This document shows, piece by piece, positions 1 to 8,322 of a stretch of 64,000 bases of DNA; the stretch's first letter is position 1; each line of letters starts with the position of its first letter. The notes under the pieces were generated by a model. It was given only the letters and a program-made list of their open reading frames with translations. It did no database searches and was not told the DNA's origin. Made by a program: the position numbers and the translations under genes. Source of the stretch: PALSA-612 sp963846915 (GTDB lineage: Bacteria; Actinomycetota; Thermoleophilia; Gaiellales; Gaiellaceae); assembly GCA_963846915.1 (NCBI GenBank), contig CAWJXV010000009.1, forward strand, positions 186,001 through 250,000, in the 5' to 3' direction.

Positions 1-1
1 C

Positions 2-214
2 GAGAGCTATCTGCTGTTCGAGGCGGGCGTCCCAGGGCCGCTCCACACGGCGGCGTCGTTTCTCGACGCCGCGGACGTCGCGTTCGAGCTCATCGACGAC
101 CGCGACCCGGAGCAGCTCCAGATCGTCCGTTTTCGCGACGGCCAGCGGGAGCAGCTCTGGTCGTACACGAGGGAAACCGCCGGTGTCGCCCCTGACTCCA
201 CTTCCGTTTCGTAG
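2..214 (+). CDS. C-terminal part of an unrecognised protein (cut by window edge)
   Basis: An open frame runs in from the left edge and ends at a TAG at 212-214, giving the last 70 residues of a protein. The visible part begins ESYLLFEAG and is acidic and mixed in composition, with a run LDAADVAFELIDDRDPEQL followed by VRFRDGQREQLW. There is no membrane segment or recognised motif. It converges on the minus-strand permease gene that ends 30 bases further on. No family could be recognised, so no function is proposed. The regular GC-rich codon use supports it being real. Confidence 0.5.
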   Translation, partial: ESYLLFEAGVPGPLHTAASFLDAADVAFELIDDRDPEQLQIVRFRDGQREQLWSYTRETAGVAPDSTSVS

Positions 215-244
215 CGGCTCCGGCGCCCCTCGCCGCCCACGGGG

Positions 245-2528
245 TCAGCCGAGCTGGTACGGCACCGACGAGAGGATCACGCGGGGTTCGAAGAGGAGTA
301 GCCGCTTCAGGTAGAGCGCCCGCTGGTTGTGCAGGATGCGGCTCAGGCCGCTGACCACGATCTCGGGCAGGATCACGGCGACGGCAACGTCGGGGTCGGC
401 GGTCAGCTCGCGCACGTAGTCGAGCAACGGGTCTCCGATGTCGCGGTAGTGGGCCTCGTCGATCTCCAGCGGGACGTCCGTGCCGAGGGCGGCCCATTCG
501 AACTGCATGCGCTGCGCCTCGGCGCTGTCGAATGCGAACGTGACCGCGCACGTGTCCTGGATGCCGAGCGTCTGCGCGTAGTTGGCCGCACGGAGCGACG
601 CGGCGTGGCCGCCGGACACGAACACGCGGCAGACGAGCCGCTTCGGCAGTCGACTCCCCCTCGCCGACCTTGGGCACGTCGGTGACCACGACCCCCGGCT
701 CGCGTAGCAGACGGAGCTTCAGCGAGAGGGCCGTGCGGCGGCTGATCGCCGTGAGCAGCGAGGCGCGGCGGAACTGCTCCGGGACGACGACCGTGACGAA
801 CGACGACTCGCCGCGCGGAAGCTGCCAGACGTAGTCGAGCACCGCGTCCGCGGGCCGGTCCTCCCGTTCGAGCGCCTCGATCACCGTCCCGCCGCCCGAC
901 CAGTCCCACCAGCGTCCGCGCAGGTCGCGTCCGCTCGAGCCGAGGACGTGGATCGGGTGGAACTCGGCGCCCGCGATCTCTCGCGAGTACCAGTTCGCGA
1001 GCCGCGTCGCGGCGTCGAAGGCCTCGACGTAGAGGACGACGGTGTTCGTCGGCGGCGGAGCCGACGCGATCGCGATCGCCCCCGCGCGCAGCCGACGACC
1101 GATCCGCCGGTAATGGCGCTTCACCCCGTAGAACGCGAGCACCAGCACCGGGATGGCCACCATCACCGCCCAGGCTCCTTCGGTGAACTTCGTCTGGATC
1201 ACGAGCAGCGTCACGATCCCGGTCGCCGCCGCCCCGATGCCGTTGATCACCGCGCGGCGGCGCCAGCCCGGACCCCGCGTACGCCGCCAGTAACGCACCA
1301 TTCCGGACTGCGAGAGCGTGAACGCCGTGAAGACGCCGATCACGTACAGGTGGATGAGCGAGTTGACGTTGGCCTGGAAGACGACGATCAGCGCGGCCGC
1401 GAGGCCCGTCAGCACGACGATGCCGTTCGAGTAGACGAGGCGGTCGCCGAGGTTCACGAACTGGCGCGGGAAGAACCGGTCGCGCGCGAGCAGCGCCGCG
1501 AGTCGCGGGAAGCCCTGATACGACGTGTTCGCGGCGAAGATCAGGATCGCAAGCGTCGTCCCCTGCACCACGTAGTACATGGCCGCGCCGGTGCTGCCGG
1601 CGGGGAAGACGCCGCGCGCGATCTCCGACAGCACGGAGTCGGTCGAGCTCGGCGTCGCGTGCATCTTCACGGCCAGGTAGGAGACGCCGAGGAAGAGGCT
1701 GATCGCGAGGCCGGCCATGATCACGAGCGTCCGTGCCGCGTTCTGCGACTGCGGGCGCCGGAACGCCGTCACACCGTTCGAGATCGCCTCCACCCCCGTG
1801 AGCGCACTCGAGCCGGACGCGAAGGCACGCAGGACGAGGAAGACACCGACCGTTCCCGTCCCGGCGGCGAGAGGATGGACGTTCACCGCCGGCGGCGTGT
1901 CGCCCGTCGCGATCTTCCAGAGGCCAACGCCGATGAGCGCGTACAGGGCCGCCAGGAAGGCGTAGGTCGGAAAGGCGAAGAGGAGCCCCGACTCGCGGAC
2001 GCCACGCAGGTTGACGAGCATGATCACGAGGATGCAGCCGAGGGCGAGCGGGACCTTGAGATGCGAGAGCGACGGCGCGGCCGAGGTGATCGCGAGGATC
2101 CCGGCCGCGACCGACACGGCGACCGTCAGCACGTAATCCGTGAGCAGCGCGGCGCCGGCGACGAGGCTCGGCAGCGTCCCCAGGTTGTCCTTGGCCACGA
2201 CGTAGGCGCCGCCGCTCGTCTCGTAGGCCTTGACGGTCTGCGTGTAGGAAAGCGCGACGATCGCGAGCAGCGCGGCGATAGCGATCGAGATGGGCAGGAT
2301 CAGGTGCAGTGCCGCCGTGCCCGCCGCGAGTAGCACGACCATCCCGGCCTCGGTGGCGTAGGCGACGGAGGAGAGCGGGTCGGACGCGAAGATCGGGAGC
2401 GCGAGGAACTTCGGGAGGAGCGTCTCCTCCATCTCGCCGGTTGCCATCGGGCGGCCGACGATCGCGCGCCGGATCGGCCTCCGTCCCGGCGGGTTCGGAC
2501 GGAGCGCCTGCCGATCGCCGGTGGTCAC
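245..2528 (-). CDS. APC-superfamily permease with UspA-like C-terminal domain, possibly a KimA-type K+ transporter (frameshifted)
   Basis: This is an integral membrane transporter of the amino acid/polyamine/organocation superfamily. It starts at GTG 2528 and shares GTGA with the uspA stop. The N-terminal part has LPKFLALPIFASDPLSSVAY, the usual first-helix signature of this group, followed by about eleven further hydrophobic segments to roughly residue 470. A soluble tail follows. The frame breaks close to a run of five C at 656-660. It continues in another frame (PKRLVCRVFVSGG to VPYQLG) to the TGA at 245-247, and that tail matches the normal end of the family, so the protein is probably intact. 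KimA-type K+ importers have this transporter-plus-Usp-like layout. The neighbouring kdpDE and uspA genes make K+ uptake a reasonable inference, but an amino-acid substrate cannot be excluded. Confidence 0.75.
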
Positions 2529-3007
2529 GCGACTTTCGCGGCAACCGTGGCGGCGGCCTGCTCGGCGGAGATGACCATGACGCGGCAGGTCGCGTGCTTG
2601 AGGACATGAGTCGCGGTCGTGCCGAGCCGCAGGCGGCCGGAGCGCGCGAAGTGTTGCTCCCCGGCGATCACGATCAGGCTCGCGCCCACATGCTCGGCCA
2701 CGTCGAGGATCGCCGGACCGGCCGTGTGGCGCCGGCGAAGGGCGCGGCGGCTCGTGACGCCGTACCGATCGGCGGCGGCCTCGCAGCGGGCGAGCAGCTC
2801 GCGAGCCCGGCGGCGGGCCGCTTCTTCGCCGGGAGGAGCGGGCGCGTCGAGTGGGAATTCGAGCGGGACCTCGAGCACGTGCACGAAGACGAGCTCGCCT
2901 TTCTGCGCCACGAGCTGCGCCGCGACCGCCGTCGCATGCATCGACGCGTCGCAGTCGGTGACCGCGACGACGATCCGGCGATGTTCGGCGGGCGAGATGC
3001 GTACCAT
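2525..3007 (-). CDS. Universal stress protein UspA family
   Basis: This is a 160-residue cytoplasmic protein with the Usp fold. It opens with a beta strand RRIVVAVTDCD and ends GTTATHVLKHATCRVMVI, where the family normally has G-(2)-G-(9)-GS-x-S. The nucleotide-loop glycines are only partly kept (FARSGRLRLG), so ATP binding is uncertain. It starts at ATG 3007 and its TGA overlaps the GTG of the downstream permease, so the two are co-translated. Full-length KdpD proteins carry a Usp domain inside their N-terminal half. The short KdpD encoded just upstream lacks it, so this separate Usp may serve the same module (inference). Confidence 0.85.
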   Translation of the reverse strand: MVRISPAEHRRIVVAVTDCDASMHATAVAAQLVAQKGELVFVHVLEVPLEFPLDAPAPPGEEAARRRARELLARCEAAADRYGVTSRRALRRRHTAGPAILDVAEHVGASLIVIAGEQHFARSGRLRLGTTATHVLKHATCRVMVISAEQAAATVAAKVA

Positions 3008-3125
3008 CCCGAATTCACCGTAGGCAGGGCCGGCTGAACGCCCCGCTAAAGCTCAGCGCGGGCGCCTCAAGATGGTCTTAACGCCGCCGCGCCACCCCCG
3101 TCCAGGGCTGCCACGTCGAAACGGC

Positions 3126-3291
3126 GGTGTCAGACACCGAATCTGTCAAGGCGAATCTGTGACAAAAGTGTGACTCTTCATCCACGGTCGTCAGCGTCGG
3201 ATTCATCGCTTTCCTCGCCTCGCTCCTCGCCCAGCCCACGCAGATCGGCCACCGGCTTCTCCTGACCAGCCTCACGGTGGTGTCTGACACC
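3126..3291. repeat. REP-like element: two copies of a perfect 13-bp palindrome flanking 140 bp
   Basis: GGTGTCAGACACC (3126-3138) and GGTGTCTGACACC (3279-3291) are the same palindrome read on opposite strands. They bracket 140 bases between uspA and kdpE. Directly after the first copy lies a direct repeat CGAATCTGT (3138-3146 and 3152-3160, 14-bp period). No gene is seen in 3008-3296. This kind of short dispersed palindrome pair is typical of REP/BIME sequences mobilised by RAYT transposases, but no such transposase is in the window. It could instead act as a transcription terminator or regulator site between the two minus-strand gene pairs. Confidence 0.55.
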
Positions 3292-3296
3292 GGTGT

Positions 3297-3989
3297 TCAA
3301 GCGGCGGGCTGAACGAGCCGGTAGCCAACGCCAGGCTCGGTCAGGATGTAGCTCGGGCGCGCGGGATCGGGCTCGATCTTGCGCCTCAAGTGGGAGACGT
3401 AGACGTGCAGGTAGTTCGACTCACGGCTGTAGGCCGGGCCCCACACGCGCTTGAGGATCGTCGGGTGCGTCAGGAGCCGCCCCTCGTTCTCGGCCAGGAG
3501 CCGCAGCAGCTCGTACTCGGTCGGCGTCAGCGACACGGGCTTCCCGCCGACGGTGACGAGGCGCTTGCGCACGTCGAGCCGGAGCTCTCCGATCTCGATC
3601 ACCGGCTCGCGCTCGGGCGTCGAGCGGCGGAGCGCGGCCCGCAGGCGGGCGAGCAGCTCCTCGACGCTGAACGGCTTCGTGACGTAGTCGTCCGCCCCCG
3701 CGTCGAGGGCAGCGACCTTCTCGGCCTCGTCCTCGACTGCCGAGAGGACGAGGATCGGCACGGAGCTCCACTCGCGGAGCTCGCGACAGACCGATGTCCC
3801 CCGCCCGTCGGGAAGCAGCAGGTCGAGGATCACCGCCTCCGGAGGCCGTGCGGCCGCCGCCGCCAGCGCCTCACCGGCGCTTCGGGCCGTGTCGACGTCG
3901 TAGCCCTCGCGGTGCAGCGTGATCTCGAGCGCGCGCAGGATCTGCGGCTCGTCGTCGACGACGAGGACGCGCGTTCCGTTACTCGTCAT
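3297..3989 (-). CDS. kdpE: KdpE-like OmpR-family response regulator
   Basis: This is a 230-residue two-domain response regulator. The receiver domain (about residues 6-118) has the acidic pocket VDDE, phosphoacceptor Asp56 (ILDLLLPDG) and Lys105 (DYVTKPFS). The C-terminal half is an OmpR-type winged helix with SLTPTEYELLRLL and SNYLHVYVSHLRRKIE, the latter close to KdpE. It starts at ATG 3989, which overlaps the TGA of the kinase gene (ATGA). KdpE normally activates kdpFABC in low K+ or osmotic stress. No kdpFABC lies in this window, so the local targets may be the permease and Usp genes 290 bases downstream (inference). Confidence 0.85.
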   Translation of the reverse strand: MTSNGTRVLVVDDEPQILRALEITLHREGYDVDTARSAGEALAAAAARPPEAVILDLLLPDGRGTSVCRELREWSSVPILVLSAVEDEAEKVAALDAGADDYVTKPFSVEELLARLRAALRRSTPEREPVIEIGELRLDVRKRLVTVGGKPVSLTPTEYELLRLLAENEGRLLTHPTILKRVWGPAYSRESNYLHVYVSHLRRKIEPDPARPSYILTEPGVGYRLVQPAA

Positions 3990-5401
3990 ACCTCGGCCCG
4001 GCTGGGCACGTCTGCGAGCGGCAGCGCGAGCGCGAGGACGGCGCCGCGGCCGGCCACGGTCTCCGCCCACAGCCGCCCGCCGTTCGCCTCGACGAAGCCC
4101 TTCGCGATCGCGAGCCCTAGCCCGGTGCCCTGCTTCGTCTCGCCCGTGCCGCGCTCGAACGGCTCGAAGATGCGCTCGACGTCGCGCCCGTCGAGCCCCG
4201 GGCCGTGGTCGGCGACGCGCACGACGACCTGGCCTCCGGTCAGCTCGCTCGTCACCTCGACCGGGTCGGACGCAGACGACGTCTCGAGCGCGTTCTCGAG
4301 CAGGTTGACGAGCGCGCGCTCGATCTGCGCGGGATCGACCCGGAGCGGCGGCAGGTCGGCCGGCAGAGCGACGTGAACGCGCGAGCTCTCCGGCCCGACC
4401 GCGCCGAGCGCACGCGCGACGAGACCGTCGACGGTCCAGAGCTCGGGCCGGGGCCGTGCGGCGCCGGCCTCGAGCCGGGACAGGTCGAGCAGGTTCGAGA
4501 CGAGCCGGCCGAGTCGCGCGGCCTCGTGGCGGATCGACGCGACGAGCTCTGCCCGGTCTCCGGCCGGAAGCTCGCCGCGGTCCTGGTCGAGCACCTCGCT
4601 CGCGGCGCTGATCGCGGTCAGCGGCGAGCGCAGGTCGTGGCCGAGCGTGCGCAGGATCGTCGTCTTGACGGCGTCGCTGCGGCGCAGGCTCTCGGCCTCG
4701 AGCGCCTTCAGCGCCAGGCGCTCGCGGTCGACTGCCGACGCGAGCAGCGAGGCGAGCGACGGCAGGACGCGGGCGAGCACGGCTGGATCCGTCGAGGCCG
4801 AGCGGTCGAGGACGAGCTGACCGATGCGAAGATCGCCGGCTTTTAGCGGATGTGCCAGCTCGTCCGGCTGCGGCCGCCGCAACGACTCGAGCTCGATCCA
4901 GGCCCGCCCGACGCCGAGCACGGCGGCCACGCGCGACCCGATCTCGCCCAGCTTGTCCTGGACGAAGCCCGGTTCGAGCAGCATCGCCGACACCTCCGCC
5001 GCGAACGCCGCCTCGCGGCCGCGCTGCTCCGCGTCCTCGGCGCGGCGCCGCGCCCGCACGGCGAGCTGGCTGACCACGATCGCGACGGCGAGGTAGACGG
5101 CGAGCGCCACCCAGTTCTCGGCCTCCCGCAGACGCAGCGTGTGCACCGGCTCGAGGAAGAAGAAGTTGAAGGCGAGCATGCTCGCGACCGACACGAAGAG
5201 CGCCGCCCTGAGACCGAAAACCACCGCCGCAGGCACCACGGCCAGCAGGTAAAGGACACCGAGGCTCAGCACCGGCGCCACCTCCCGGAGCCCGAAGATC
5301 ACTCCGGTGACGGCGACGACGAGCAGCCCACCGAGAACGAGCCCGGCCGCCGTCCACGACGCAGAGCGTCGGGGCGTGGCCGCTGAGTTGCGAGAACTCA
5401 T
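3986..5401 (-). CDS. kdpD: Short KdpD-like sensor histidine kinase
   Basis: This is a 471-residue membrane kinase. Four close transmembrane helices (about residues 17-116) form the DUF4118 module, with the characteristic FNFFFLEPVHTL. A GAF-like linker follows to about residue 230. The kinase core has the H-box RTLGHDLRSPLTAI (His255), an N-box NLLENALE and G-boxes DHGPGLD and GTGLGLAIAKG, so it should be active. It lacks the roughly 400-residue N-terminal KdpD and Usp domains of E. coli KdpD and is therefore a short-type protein. It is translationally coupled to kdpE by ATGA. Its start codon lies in a tandemly duplicated 62-bp segment, so ATG 5463 in the second copy is an alternative initiation signal for a leader peptide. 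Confidence 0.85.
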   Translation of the reverse strand: MSSRNSAATPRRSASWTAAGLVLGGLLVVAVTGVIFGLREVAPVLSLGVLYLLAVVPAAVVFGLRAALFVSVASMLAFNFFFLEPVHTLRLREAENWVALAVYLAVAIVVSQLAVRARRRAEDAEQRGREAAFAAEVSAMLLEPGFVQDKLGEIGSRVAAVLGVGRAWIELESLRRPQPDELAHPLKAGDLRIGQLVLDRSASTDPAVLARVLPSLASLLASAVDRERLALKALEAESLRRSDAVKTTILRTLGHDLRSPLTAISAASEVLDQDRGELPAGDRAELVASIRHEAARLGRLVSNLLDLSRLEAGAARPRPELWTVDGLVARALGAVGPESSRVHVALPADLPPLRVDPAQIERALVNLLENALETSSASDPVEVTSELTGGQVVVRVADHGPGLDGRDVERIFEPFERGTGETKQGTGLGLAIAKGFVEANGGRLWAETVAGRGAVLALALPLADVPSRAEV

Positions 5402-5520
5402 CGAGTCGCTCGCTCCCAGGATACGACCGCCGCGAGACCAGCGAGTCTTCGACAGCCGCTCATCGAGTCGCTCGCTCCCAGGATACGACCGCCGCGGACC
5501 GGCGAGTCTTCGAGAGGCCG
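5397..5520 (-). repeat. 62-bp tandem duplication covering the kdpD start, creating an overlapping 21-residue leader frame
   Basis: Segments 5397-5458 and 5459-5520 are two adjacent copies of one 62-base unit. The first 38 bases are identical and the rest differ at a few positions. Each copy contains, on the minus strand, TATCCTGGGAGCG followed by an ATG. The ATG of the downstream copy (5401) starts kdpD. The ATG of the upstream copy (5463) opens a 21-codon frame whose TGA (5398-5400) overlaps the kdpD ATG. TATCCT could be a -10 element and GGGAG a ribosome binding site, so the duplication may have doubled the promoter or start region. Confidence 0.7.
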
Positions 5521-5570
5521 GTCCGCCGTGCCGCCGAGCTCACGCTCGAGTGGCGTCCCGGCACCTTCGA

Positions 5571-5590
5571 GCGGCCGGGCAACCGGCCGC
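5571..5590 (-). terminator. Hairpin just after the membrane-protein gene
   Basis: A perfect 8-bp stem GCGGCCGG/CCGGCCGC with a 4-base loop lies 5 bases beyond the stop of the minus-strand gene 5596-6387. It has no U tract, as is common in high-GC actinobacteria. It may end that transcript before kdpD. Confidence 0.4.
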
Positions 5591-5595
5591 TAGTC

Positions 5596-6387
5596 CTACT
5601 TCGACTTGAAGGTCGAGGGGAGCGGCGGCAGCTCGCTCTGCCCGGTCGCCGCGAGCTTGCGCCGCCGGCGGCGCGATCTGACGAACAGGACGATCCCGAG
5701 CGAGAGCGGGACCACGATGACGAGCGAGAGGATGCCGACGATCGGGAGCAGCCACGAGCTGCCGAGCCGCGGCTTCGTCGACGAGGAGCTCGATCCAGTG
5801 CTGGGCGCACCGAAGTCGAGCGGCCCGACCTCGTGCTGCGAGCCGCGCACGGGGTTGTTGATCGCGATCGTGTAGATCTGGTCGATCAGCCACTGCGAGC
5901 GCTGCTTGACCGCCGTGACGGAGAAGGTGTAGTCGCCGAGCTTCGACCCCGGCAGCGGGTGCACCAGCAGGCTCAGCACCACCAGCTTCCGCTCGACGTC
6001 CTTGGTCGGCCAGCCCGTGAACGTCCGCTCCCTGACCGGGTAGTAGGGCACCGGCGAGTTGCCCTTCTTCCACTCCGCGAGCGTCGACGCCGCTTTGAGC
6101 CCGGGGCCGGCGAACGTCCAAGCCTGGTCGGCGTTGCGCCGCCCCACCGCAGCCGGGATGAACTTCGCGAGCACCGCGTCGATCGCGCGCCGATCGCTGG
6201 GCTTCAACGGCAGGTTCGTCTGGGGAACGGTCTGAGCGAGGCCCTCGGCTCCCGTCGGGTTGACGTTCTCCTTCTTCGGGCTCGGAATCGCGAAGATCAC
6301 GCCGACGGCGACGGCCGCCGCCACGACGAGCCCGCCGAGCCACATCAAGCGCCGGCGCTTGCGCGGAGACTCGATCCAGCTACGCAC
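5596..6387 (-). CDS. Two-pass membrane protein with extracytoplasmic domain, function unknown
   Basis: This is a 263-residue protein. A basic N-terminus (ESPRKRRRL) is followed by one hydrophobic helix (about residues 15-34), an exported domain of about 170 residues, a serine-rich linker (STGSSSSSTKP) and a second helix at about 211-236 followed by a very basic tail (RSRRRRRKLA). The exported part contains LAKFIPAAVGRRNADQAWTFAGP and a strand QWLIDQIYTI, which suggests an NTF2-like alpha+beta fold. This is a shape-based guess. It is divergent from the CGNR regulator gene across a 47-bp region containing an inverted repeat. No enzymatic motif is visible. Confidence 0.6.
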   Translation of the reverse strand: MRSWIESPRKRRRLMWLGGLVVAAAVAVGVIFAIPSPKKENVNPTGAEGLAQTVPQTNLPLKPSDRRAIDAVLAKFIPAAVGRRNADQAWTFAGPGLKAASTLAEWKKGNSPVPYYPVRERTFTGWPTKDVERKLVVLSLLVHPLPGSKLGDYTFSVTAVKQRSQWLIDQIYTIAINNPVRGSQHEVGPLDFGAPSTGSSSSSTKPRLGSSWLLPIVGILSLVIVVPLSLGIVLFVRSRRRRRKLAATGQSELPPLPSTFKSK

Positions 6388-6407
6388 GATCGCGAAGGTA
6401 GCACAGC

Positions 6408-6430
6408 AGAAGCAAAGACACTAAGCTTCT
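6408..6430. promoter_or_regulatory. Inverted repeat AGAAGC-N11-GCTTCT in a divergent promoter region
   Basis: The 47-bp gap between the membrane-protein gene (minus) and the CGNR gene (plus) holds the exact inverted repeat AGAAGC (6408-6413) and GCTTCT (6425-6430), spaced as for a dimeric regulator. TAAGCT (6422-6427) could be the -10 of a nearly leaderless CGNR transcript starting at ATG 6435. The site is a candidate for autoregulation by the CGNR protein. Confidence 0.4.
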
Positions 6431-6434
6431 GTCG

Positions 6435-7124
6435 ATGTTGCCTGACCCGGGTGGTCGCGCACAGGCGCCCGAACCGTTGCGCGCCGTGCAGCTGTTCGTC
6501 AATACGATCGACAGCGAGAACGTGATCGAGGAGCTGACGAGCGTCGAGGAGCTCCGGCAGGCGCTCGTCCGAGCAGGTGTCCTCGAGCCGGGCGAGCGGC
6601 TCGACGCCGCGGATCTCGAGGTTGCGATCGGCGTGCGCGAGGGGCTTCGCGCGCTGCTCCTCGCGAACAACGGCGTGCCGGCCGGCGCGGCGGCGCTCGA
6701 GCCGCTCGAGCGGGCGGCGGACGCGGCCCGCTTCACGCTCACGGTCGCGGACGGCACGCGGACGCGGCTCGTGCCGACGGCGACGGGGGTCGACGGGGCG
6801 CTCGGCCGCCTGCTCGCGATCGTCCACGAGGCCTCGGTGGACGGGAGCCTGCCGCGGCTCAAGGCGTGCTGCCGCGAGGCCTGCCTGTGGATCTTCTACG
6901 ACCGCTCGCGGAACGGCTCCAGCAAGTGGTGCGCGACCTCGGTCTGCGGCAACCGGACGAACACGAAGGCGTACCGCAGCCGCCAGGCGGGACGCCGGTT
7001 CCCGCGGAGCCCCTCCTTCGTGGTCGGCACGGCCGGGCAGCCGGGCGAGCCGGCTGCGGGGGTTGCGCCGACGTCGTCAAGGAGTCGCCAGCCGGCCCGT
7101 CGATCGGCTTTGCGCAGAGAGTGA
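6435..7124 (+). CDS. CGNR zinc-finger (ABATE-type) transcriptional regulator
   Basis: This is a 229-residue protein of the ABATE/CGNR family of putative transcription regulators. The N-terminal stress-sensing-like region includes LQLFVNTID-type text (AVQLFVNTIDSEN) and FTLTVADG. The C-terminal zinc ribbon has cysteines in ACCREACLWIFYDRSRNGS and WCATSVCGNR, ending in the defining CGNR. The finger normally ends the protein. Here about 50 basic, low-complexity residues follow, which may be read-through caused by a lost base near the normal stop. It starts at ATG 6435, 4 bases after the inverted repeat. Its target and ligand are unknown. Confidence 0.75.
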   Translation: MLPDPGGRAQAPEPLRAVQLFVNTIDSENVIEELTSVEELRQALVRAGVLEPGERLDAADLEVAIGVREGLRALLLANNGVPAGAAALEPLERAADAARFTLTVADGTRTRLVPTATGVDGALGRLLAIVHEASVDGSLPRLKACCREACLWIFYDRSRNGSSKWCATSVCGNRTNTKAYRSRQAGRRFPRSPSFVVGTAGQPGEPAAGVAPTSSRSRQPARRSALRRE

Positions 7125-7187
7125 TTGAACCTCCTCGGGCACTTCAAAGGTCTCACCGGCGCCTATGCGCCACGAACACGCTGCGAA

Positions 7188-7206
7188 GCCCGGGCTTTGC
7201 CCGGGC
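7188..7206 (+). terminator. GC hairpin downstream of the CGNR gene
   Basis: GCCCGGG (7188-7194) pairs with CCCGGGC (7200-7206) around a CTTTG loop, 64 bases after the CGNR stop. It lacks a U run. The 7125-7277 gap between the convergent genes otherwise holds only the second hairpin at 7251-7274. Confidence 0.35.
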
Positions 7207-7250
7207 GTAGCTCGAGCCGCGGGCCGCGCGGGCTGAGCGAAGGAGGGCCA

Positions 7251-7274
7251 CGGGGGAAACCGGCAGTTCCCCCG
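7251..7274 (-). terminator. Hairpin just after corA, related to the dispersed repeat
   Basis: CGGGGGAA (7251-7258) and TTCCCCCG (7267-7274) form an 8-bp stem 3 bases beyond the corA stop, fitting a terminator. The arm GGGGGAAAC resembles the second hairpin of the dispersed repeat at 28.9 and 56.3 kb, but the rest of that repeat is missing here. Confidence 0.45.
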
Positions 7275-7277
7275 GGC

Positions 7278-8255
7278 TCAGAACCAGCCGCGGCGGCGGA
7301 ACATGGAGAGCATGCCGACCACCGCGACCAGCTCCAGCCCGAAGCCGAGGACGAAGAACGCCTCCCACGAGCCGATGTTGCGGACCATCCAGCCGAAGTT
7401 CTGGCCGAAGAAGCCGGTGATCCAGGCGAGCGGCAGGAAGATGGTGGCGATCACGGTGAGCGCCTTCATGACGCCGTTGAGCCGGTTGGACACGGTCGAG
7501 AGGTACACGTCCATCGCGCCCGTGAGCAGGTCCCGGTAGCTGTCGATCAGGTCGCTGATCCGGATCAGGTGGTCGTAGAGGTCGCGGAAGTAGCGCGCGT
7601 CCTCGGGCGTGAAGCCGAGGACGTCGCCGAGCCCGCCCGAGACGCGCGCGAACGTGTCGCGCTGCGGCGAGACGGCCTTGCGCATGCCGACGAGCAGCCG
7701 CTTCATCCGGAAGATCTCCTGCAGCTGCTCGTCGGTGGCCCGCGTGAAGATCGCGTTCTCGAGCTCGTCGATACGATCGTCGAACTCGGTCAGCATCGGG
7801 AAGAAGCTGTCGACCAGCGCGTCGATCAACCGGTAGAGGAGCATCGACGGTCGCTCCGCCGGCCCCTTGCGCTTCTCGTAGCGCTCCCGGAACTCGGAGA
7901 ACGCCGGGCAGTCGTCGCGATGGACGGTGACGAGGCAGCGCTCCGAGTAGAAGCAGTGGACCTCGACGAGGCGGTCCTCGTCGGGTGCCGCGCCGTAGAC
8001 GACGATGAACACGAAGTCGTCGTACTCGTCCAGCTTCGCCCGCTGCCCGAAGTTCTCCGAGTCCTCGACGGCGAGCGGGTGGAACTTGAAGACGTCCTTG
8101 AGGATCTCGAAGTCGACCGCGTCGGGCTGGTCGAGGTCGAGCCAGAAGAACTCGCCCTCTCCGAGCAGCTTCTCGACCGATTCCCGGTCGAACTGCACCT
8201 CGCGCGAGCCGTCGTGGCGAACGACGCGGCACGTTACCGGGGGCGTCCCCTCCAC
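7278..8255 (-). CDS. corA: CorA family divalent cation transporter with GQN in place of GMN
   Basis: This is a 325-residue homopentameric channel-type transporter for Mg2+ or Co2+. A long cytoplasmic alpha/beta domain (for example FHPLAVEDSENFGQR and VTVHR) precedes the long stalk helix and two C-terminal membrane helices. The first runs VIATIFLPLAWITGFFGQNFG and the second is FFVLGFGLELVAVVGM. The selectivity loop, normally YGMNF, reads FGQNF. The length fits the family. It starts at GTG 8255. It is convergent with the CGNR gene, with a hairpin immediately after its stop. The GQN variant may alter ion preference (inference), and related actinobacterial proteins seem to share it. Confidence 0.85.
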   Translation of the reverse strand: MEGTPPVTCRVVRHDGSREVQFDRESVEKLLGEGEFFWLDLDQPDAVDFEILKDVFKFHPLAVEDSENFGQRAKLDEYDDFVFIVVYGAAPDEDRLVEVHCFYSERCLVTVHRDDCPAFSEFRERYEKRKGPAERPSMLLYRLIDALVDSFFPMLTEFDDRIDELENAIFTRATDEQLQEIFRMKRLLVGMRKAVSPQRDTFARVSGGLGDVLGFTPEDARYFRDLYDHLIRISDLIDSYRDLLTGAMDVYLSTVSNRLNGVMKALTVIATIFLPLAWITGFFGQNFGWMVRNIGSWEAFFVLGFGLELVAVVGMLSMFRRRGWF

Positions 8256-8322
8256 GGGCGGGATCGTACTCCCGGCCTCAGACCGCAGACGGGACGCGCT
8301 AGGCTGGGGCGAGCGGACGAAG

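Noticed and set aside
948..2333. Plus-strand frame of 461 codons over the permease
   Set aside because: Arg/Asp-rich shadow of a membrane-protein gene with clear hydrophobic helices on the other strand.
3078..3290. 70-codon minus-strand frame between uspA and kdpE
   Set aside because: It spans the palindrome pair and direct repeats, its composition is unlike the neighbouring genes, and it has no ribosome binding site or motif.
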